DNA from: JBFLVN01 sp040758475 | Lineage (GTDB): Bacteria; JAGRBM01 | Assembly: GCA_040758475.1 (NCBI GenBank) | Contig: JBFLVN010000122.1 | Span: 1 to 11,119, forward strand | Length of the DNA stretch: 11,119 nucleotides | Direction of reading: 5' to 3' | Shown: positions 6,987-11,119 of the stretch, in pieces | Numbering within the stretch: position 1 is the first letter of the stretch | How the letters are laid out: every line of letters begins with the position of its first letter | Made by a program: the position numbers and the translations under genes | The notes under the pieces: model-generated | Databases searched by the model: none | What the model saw: the letters and a program-made list of their open reading frames with translations, nothing else | What the model was told of the DNA's origin: nothing

Positions 6987-9900
6987 ATGCTCGAAAAAAT
7001 CCTGCGCGCCTCCATCCGCCGACGTTGGCTTGTTTTCACCGTGACCCTCGGAGCGGCCCTCCTGGGGGCCTACAATTTAGTCCGCCTTCCCATCGATGCC
7101 GTCCCGGACATCACGAACGTCCAGGTCCAGATCAATACGGAGGCCCCCGGCTACACGCCCCTCGAAACGGAGCTGCGGGTCACATTCCCCCTCGAAACGG
7201 CCCTAGCGGGCCTGCCGAACCTGGAAGAAACCCGGTCGCTCTCGCGATACGGCCTTTCCCAGGTAACGGTTGTCTTCGAAGACGGAACGGATATCTACTT
7301 CGCCCGCCAGCAAGTTTCCGAACGCCTGCAATCGGCCAAAGGCCAGATTCCACCGGGCCTCGAACCCCAGATGGGACCGATTTCCACGGGCCTCGGCGAA
7401 ATCTTCATGTGGACCGTGGAATCCCTTTTCGGGGCGAAAAAAGAAGACGGCTCTCCCTACACTCCAACGGACCTGCGAACCATCCAGGATTGGATCGTAC
7501 GCCCTCAGCTCCGGAACGTCCGGGGTGTAAACGAGATCAACACGATCGGCGGCTACGAAAAGCAGTACCACGTGACGCCCGATCCCGCGCGGCTCGTGGC
7601 GCTAGGCCTGGCTTTCCACGACGTCGTGGAGGCGCTCGCCCGGAACAACGCGAACGTGGGCGCGGGCTACATCGAACACCGGGGAGAGCAATGGCTCGTC
7701 CGTTCCCCCGGCCAGGTGACGGACATCGCCGATATCGAACGGATCGTCGTGGGGACGCGCCACGGCATCCCCGTGTACCTGCGCGACGTGGCGGAAGTAT
7801 CCCTCGGGAAAGAACTCCGGACGGGGGCGGCAACGGAAAACGGCGAAGAAGTCGTCCTCGGCACGGCTTTCATGCTGATGGGCGAGAACAGCCGGATCGT
7901 CTCCCGCCGCGTGGCCGAAAAAATCGAGGAAGTAAACCGCAGCCTGCCGGAAGGAGTCGTGGCCAAGCCCGTCTACGACCGAACGGCCCTCGTGGACCGG
8001 ACCATCCAGACGGTCGAAAAAAATCTCATCGAAGGCGCCGTCCTGGTCGTCGTGATCCTTTTTCTTTTCCTCGGAAACATCCGGGCCGCGCTCATTACGG
8101 CCTCGGTCATCCCTCTCTCCATGCTGCTCACGGCCACGGGGATGGCCCAAAGCCAGGTGAGCGCGAACCTCATGAGCCTAGGGGCCCTCGATTTCGGCCT
8201 CATCGTGGACGGCGCCGTGATCATCGTGGAGAACTGCGTCCGGCGGCTCGCCGAGGAACAGCGGCGGTTCGGCCGGCTCCTGACGCGCGAAGAACGCTTC
8301 GAGACCGTCTTCACCGCCTCGAAGGAAGTCCGGCAAGCCACGCTTTTTGGCGAACTCATCATCCTGATCGTCTATCTCCCGATTCTCTCGCTCACCGGCG
8401 TCGAAGGAAAAATGTTCCGCCCCATGGCGCTTACGGTGGTCATGGCGCTGGGGGCGGCCATGGTCCTTTCGCTCACGTTCGTTCCGGCGGCGGTAGCACT
8501 GCTCCTCCATAAGAAAATTTCCGAGAAAGAAAACCCCGCCGTGGAAAAAGCCCACCGGCTCTACGAACCAGTCCTAAACATGGCTCTCCGAAACCGCCGG
8601 CCGGTCATCGGGGGCTCCGTGGGCCTCGTTCTTTTGAGCGCCCTGCTTGCTTCTCAAATGGGCCGGGAATTCATCCCCAGCCTGGACGAAGGGGACATCG
8701 CCCTGCACGCCCTCCGGATTCCGGGAACGAGCCTCACCCAGGCCATCGAGATGCAGCACGTCCTCGAACGGAAGATCAAGGAGTTTCCCGAGGTCGAACG
8801 CGTCTTCGCCAAAATCGGGACGGCCGAGATCGCCACCGATCCCATGCCTCCGAACGTGGCGGACTGCTTTGTCATGCTGAAACCCCGGGAGGAATGGCCC
8901 GATCCAGACAGGAGCAAGGCGGATTTGGTCCACGCCATCGAAGAGGCCGTCCTGCAAGTGCCCGGGAACAATTACGAATTCACCCAACCCATCCAGATGC
9001 GTTTTAACGAACTCATCGCCGGGGTGCGGAGCGACGTGGCCGTCAAGGTCTTCGGAGACGACATGGACGTGATGCTCGAAACAGCGGAAAGGATTTCCAA
9101 AGTCCTGGAGAGCGTTCAGGGCGCCACGGACGTCAAAGTGGAACAGGTAACAGGGCTTCCCATGCTCCAAGTCCTGCCCAATCGCGACGCCATCGCCCGT
9201 TTCGGCCTCAACTCCGCCGACGTCCAGGAGATCGTGCGGATCGCCATCGGCGGAGAGGAAGCCGGAGAAATCTTCGAGGGAGATCGCCGTTTTCCTCTGG
9301 TCGTCCGTCTCCCCGAACGCCTTCGCGCGGATATTTCCGAAATCCGCCGGATTCCCGTGCCTCTCCCGCGCAGCGAACGGACGCATGGGAGAGCGGCCTT
9401 CGTTCCCCTCGAATCGGTCGCCCGTTTGGAGAACGCTCCCGGTCCCAATCAGATCAACCGCGAGAACGGAAAACGCCGTGTGGCCGTGACGGCCAACGTG
9501 CGGGGGCGGGACTTGGGTTCCTTTGTCCAGGAAGCAGAACAAAAAATCCGCGGGAAGGTGGAAGTGCCCCCGGGTTATTGGATTTCCTGGGGTGGGCAAT
9601 TCGAACAGATGATCTCCGCGGCAAAGCGCCTTCAGATCGTCATTCCCCTCGCCCTGCTCTTCGTCTTCTTGTTGCTTTTCATTTCCTTTGGAAGTGCCCG
9701 AGATGCGGCCCTCATTTTTACGGGCGTGCCGCTTGCCCTCACGGGCGGCGTGGCCGCCCTCGTGCTCCGCGGCATTCCGCTTTCCATCTCGGCAGGAGTG
9801 GGGTTCATCGCCCTTTCGGGGGTCGCCGTTTTGAACGGCCTCGTCCTCGTCTCCCGCATCCGCGCCCTGCGGGCGGAAGGAAAGGAGATGGAAACGGCCG

Positions 9901-10130
9901 TCCGTGAGGGGGCCCTCTCGCGCCTTCGCCCGGTGCTCATGACGGCCCTCGTAGCATCCCTGGGGTTCGTCCCCATGGCGCTAGCCACCGGAAGCGGTGC
10001 GGAGGTGCAGCGCCCTCTGGCCACCGTCGTCATTGGGGGGATTCTTTCGTCCACCCTTCTCACCCTGGTAGTTCTGCCCGTGCTCTATGGGCTTTATGGC
10101 TCCAAGGAGGGCCTACCCGGCCGCTCCTAA
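6987..10130 (+). CDS. czcA: CzcA-like heavy-metal efflux RND pump (HME family)
   Basis: This 1047-aa inner-membrane proton/metal antiporter is the motor of the tripartite efflux system. Twelve membrane segments can be placed: TM1 at about 13-31, TM2-6 between about 345 and 505, TM7 at about 538-557, TM8-12 between about 882 and 1038. Two large periplasmic domains separate them, as in all RND pumps. TM4 carries DFGLIVDGAVIIVEN, so D402, D408 and E415 fall at the same numbers as the acidic residues needed for transport in Cupriavidus metallidurans CzcA. The DFGx3DGAx3VEN signature is that of divalent-cation pumps (Zn, Co, Cd, possibly Ni), not of Cu/Ag CusA pumps, where the first Asp is replaced. 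The N-terminus (LPIDAVPDITNVQVQI) and MGPISTGLGEIFMWTVE are standard for the family. The length is normal and the frame intact. The exact metal is not settled by sequence. It is the last gene of the czc unit. Confidence 0.96.
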   Translation: MLEKILRASIRRRWLVFTVTLGAALLGAYNLVRLPIDAVPDITNVQVQINTEAPGYTPLETELRVTFPLETALAGLPNLEETRSLSRYGLSQVTVVFEDGTDIYFARQQVSERLQSAKGQIPPGLEPQMGPISTGLGEIFMWTVESLFGAKKEDGSPYTPTDLRTIQDWIVRPQLRNVRGVNEINTIGGYEKQYHVTPDPARLVALGLAFHDVVEALARNNANVGAGYIEHRGEQWLVRSPGQVTDIADIERIVVGTRHGIPVYLRDVAEVSLGKELRTGAATENGEEVVLGTAFMLMGENSRIVSRRVAEKIEEVNRSLPEGVVAKPVYDRTALVDRTIQTVEKNLIEGAVLVVVILFLFLGNIRAALITASVIPLSMLLTATGMAQSQVSANLMSLGALDFGLIVDGAVIIVENCVRRLAEEQRRFGRLLTREERFETVFTASKEVRQATLFGELIILIVYLPILSLTGVEGKMFRPMALTVVMALGAAMVLSLTFVPAAVALLLHKKISEKENPAVEKAHRLYEPVLNMALRNRRPVIGGSVGLVLLSALLASQMGREFIPSLDEGDIALHALRIPGTSLTQAIEMQHVLERKIKEFPEVERVFAKIGTAEIATDPMPPNVADCFVMLKPREEWPDPDRSKADLVHAIEEAVLQVPGNNYEFTQPIQMRFNELIAGVRSDVAVKVFGDDMDVMLETAERISKVLESVQGATDVKVEQVTGLPMLQVLPNRDAIARFGLNSADVQEIVRIAIGGEEAGEIFEGDRRFPLVVRLPERLRADISEIRRIPVPLPRSERTHGRAAFVPLESVARLENAPGPNQINRENGKRRVAVTANVRGRDLGSFVQEAEQKIRGKVEVPPGYWISWGGQFEQMISAAKRLQIVIPLALLFVFLLLFISFGSARDAALIFTGVPLALTGGVAALVLRGIPLSISAGVGFIALSGVAVLNGLVLVSRIRALRAEGKEMETAVREGALSRLRPVLMTALVASLGFVPMALATGSGAEVQRPLATVVIGGILSSTLLTLVVLPVLYGLYGSKEGLPGRS

Positions 10131-10138
10131 AACCGCCC

Positions 10139-10240
10139 CTCCAAAACGGCGCAGCGCACCCCAGCCCCTTCCCGCTCCAGAACGGCGCATGTCCAAAATG
10201 GAGCGGCGCCGCCCCGGAACGGAGTAGGCTGTTTTGGAGC
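10139..10240 (+). repeat. Cluster of short TCCA(A/G)AA-type repeats, candidate activator sites
   Basis: The stretch after czcA holds CTCCAAAACGGCGCA (10139-10153) and CTCCAGAACGGCGCA (10175-10189), 15 bases with one difference and a 36-bp period. TCCAAAATGGAGCGGCGC (10192-10209) and a weaker CCGGAACGGAG (10214-10224) follow. An inverted copy, GTTTTGGAGC (10231-10240), is the exact complement of 10139-10147 over 9 bp. GCTCCA (10174-10179) also pairs with TGGAGC (10199-10204). The cluster lies about 94-195 bp before the predicted start of the sigma-54 transcript, where enhancer-binding proteins usually bind. It could instead be a decayed REP-like element or part of the czcA transcript end. No Rho-independent terminator is visible here. 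Confidence 0.5.
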
Positions 10241-10307
10241 ATCCGGGCCCTTTCGAAATAAAACCGCTTATTAGCCATATCTGGCGGCTTTAAACGACCC
10301 CTTCGAA

Positions 10308-10323
10308 TGGCACGGGTCCTGCT
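10308..10323 (+). promoter_or_regulatory. Sigma-54 (RpoN) promoter, -24/-12 type
   Basis: TGGCACGGGTCCTGCT matches the RpoN consensus TGGCACGNNNNTTGCW at 11 of 12 defined positions; the only difference is C for T at 10319. The invariant GG (10309-10310) and GC (10321-10322) have the required 10-base spacing. Transcription would begin near 10334, about 48 bases before the ATG at 10382. The AT-rich stretch 10251-10300 would provide flexible DNA between this promoter and the upstream repeat cluster. No gene for an RpoN activator is in the window. Confidence 0.65.
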
Positions 10324-10368
10324 TTCTCTCCTTTCGACGCCGGCGTTTTAGGAGACCCGGCAAGAACT

Positions 10369-10372
10369 GGAG
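10369..10372 (+). promoter_or_regulatory. Shine-Dalgarno site of the propeller-repeat lipoprotein
   Basis: GGAG lies 9 nt before the ATG at 10382, in a purine-rich leader (GGAGTAGAGAG). It supports that start, which also yields a complete lipoprotein signal. Confidence 0.5.
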
Positions 10373-10381
10373 TAGAGAGCC

Positions 10382-11008
10382 ATGAACCAATCCACCCACC
10401 AGAATCAGCCCTCCCCCCAAGGCCTGAAGGCTCTAATCCTCCTCGCGGCGGCCCTGTTCCTCGGAACGGCGGCCTGCGGCGGAGAAACCGGCGGCACGAG
10501 CTCCGGCATCCAGCTCGAAATGATCGCCCTCCCCGGCGGGGTCCAGCCCACCGACGCCGTGCGGGACAGTGATGGCTCCCGGATCGCTTTTTCTTCCGAA
10601 TCGAGCGACCTCGTGCCCGGCGATACGAACGGCAAGAGCGACGTCTTCGTCGTGAACGTGGACGGGGAATCCATCGCCCGCGTGAGCGTGAACAGCAATG
10701 GCGAGCAGGGAAACGGCTTTAGCTTCCATCCCGCCATCTCGGCCGACGGCCGCTACGTGGCCTTCGCTTCCAATTCCTCGAACCTCGTCGGCGGCGATTC
10801 GAACGGAGCGAGCGATATCTTCATACACGACCATGCAACCGGAAAGACCGCCCGCGCCAGCGTGTGGATCGACGACAGCCAGCTCGAAGGCGATAGCTTC
10901 TCCCCCCGCTTCTCGGAAGACGGGAGCGCGGTCGAGTTCGACCACTTCGTCTCCGCGGAAGACACGGAACCCGTCTCCTTGATCGTCCCCAATCCGCTCG
11001 CACCCTGA
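10382..11008 (+). CDS. Small lipoprotein with two TolB/PD40-like propeller repeats
   Basis: This 208-aa protein has a hydrophobic signal (about residues 17-31) ending in a lipobox-like GTAAC with C32, so it is probably a lipoprotein. Two copies of a repeat with a 58-residue period follow. Each has SxDGxxxAFxS (near 63-72 and 120-130), then a loop GDTNGKSD (80-87) or GDSNGASD (138-145), then a strand and a variable linker. D81/N83/D87 and D139/N141/D145 resemble Ca-binding DxNGxxD loops. A third half-copy (FSEDGSAVEF, 177-186) lacks the loop. The repeats resemble PD40/TolB-type beta-propeller proteins of envelopes, but two and a half blades cannot close a propeller alone. It may therefore oligomerise or be a trimmed relative of longer proteins. 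It stands alone behind a predicted sigma-54 promoter. Its function is unknown, and no enzymatic motif is seen. Confidence 0.8.
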   Translation: MNQSTHQNQPSPQGLKALILLAAALFLGTAACGGETGGTSSGIQLEMIALPGGVQPTDAVRDSDGSRIAFSSESSDLVPGDTNGKSDVFVVNVDGESIARVSVNSNGEQGNGFSFHPAISADGRYVAFASNSSNLVGGDSNGASDIFIHDHATGKTARASVWIDDSQLEGDSFSPRFSEDGSAVEFDHFVSAEDTEPVSLIVPNPLAP

Positions 11009-11065
11009 GCGGTTAGTTTTCCCGGCCTTTTACCCCACCACCCCATCTGCCTCTTAACTCCCCCT

Positions 11066-11089
11066 CGGGCGCCCCAAACGGGGCGCCCG
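11066..11089 (+). terminator. Strong GC hairpin downstream of the lipoprotein gene, possible terminator
   Basis: CGGGCGCCCC (11066-11075), loop AAAC, GGGGCGCCCG (11080-11089) form a perfect 10-bp stem 57 bases after the stop codon. No T run follows on the plus strand or, reading the other way, on the minus strand. It is therefore not a standard Rho-independent terminator; it may stall polymerase or protect the 3' end of the message. The remaining bases to the end of the window show no gene. Confidence 0.45.
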
Positions 11090-11119
11090 CCGACGGTGTG
11101 CCGCCGGAAGAACCCACCA

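Noticed and set aside
7158..7200. Direct repeat CCCTCGAAACGG twice, 30 bp apart
   Set aside because: It encodes the conserved PLET...PLET stretch of CzcA-family pumps, so protein conservation explains it.
6866..8512. Second plus-strand frame of 548 codons overlapping czcB and czcA
   Set aside because: Its translation is Arg/Pro/His-rich without domains, typical of an alternate frame in GC-rich coding DNA. The czcA frame has complete family motifs.
8574..9599. Minus-strand open frame (341 codons) opposite czcA
   Set aside because: It is fully covered by the conserved porter domains of czcA on the other strand and has no motif of its own.
10337..10346. Palindrome ACGCCGGCGT followed by TTTTA in the lipoprotein leader
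   Set aside because: The palindrome has no loop bases and only four Ts follow, so it does not make a convincing terminator or attenuator.

Overview
This window is chromosomal DNA from a high-GC, Gram-negative bacterium. It encodes an outer-membrane efflux channel, a periplasmic adaptor and two lipoproteins, so the envelope is diderm. A PATAN/DUF4388 protein between two housekeeping genes fits lineages such as Desulfobacterota, Myxococcota, Acidobacteriota or related uncultured phyla. That placement is a guess. No rRNA, tRNA, CRISPR array, insertion sequence or phage gene is visible, and base composition looks even throughout, so there is no sign of recent transfer.

Region 1 (about 1-3856) is a tightly packed housekeeping unit: proS (bacterial prolyl-tRNA synthetase with an editing domain), a DUF4388/PATAN protein overlapping it by 11 bp, and pyrF (orotidine-5'-phosphate decarboxylase) starting directly after the preceding stop codon.

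Region 2 (3853-10130) is a heavy-metal efflux unit of the CzcCBA type: a small exported Cys/His-rich protein, an outer-membrane factor (czcC-like), a lipoprotein membrane-fusion protein (czcB-like) and a 12-TM RND pump (czcA-like). The pump carries DFGLIVDGAVIIVEN at residues 402-416, typical of divalent-cation (Zn/Co/Cd) HME pumps. A 15-codon reading frame joins pyrF to the first gene of this unit by two ATGA overlaps, so the metal genes may be translated from the same message as proS-pyrF. Between the Cys/His-rich gene and czcC, 4331-4423 can fold as a three-helix junction. Its closing 10-bp stem covers the czcC Shine-Dalgarno and begins inside the upstream stop codon. This is a candidate coupling or riboregulatory device.

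Region 3 (10131-11119) holds a cluster of short TCCA(A/G)AAC-type repeats, a near-consensus sigma-54 promoter (10308-10323), a small lipoprotein with two Ca-loop-bearing beta-propeller-type repeats, and a strong GC-rich hairpin at 11066-11089. The repeat cluster lies where enhancer sites for a sigma-54 activator would be expected.

The best candidates for something undescribed are the structured leader that masks the czcC ribosome-binding site, the double-ATGA mini-ORF, and the repeat cluster upstream of the sigma-54 promoter. All calls come from reading the sequence; no database search or folding calculation was run.
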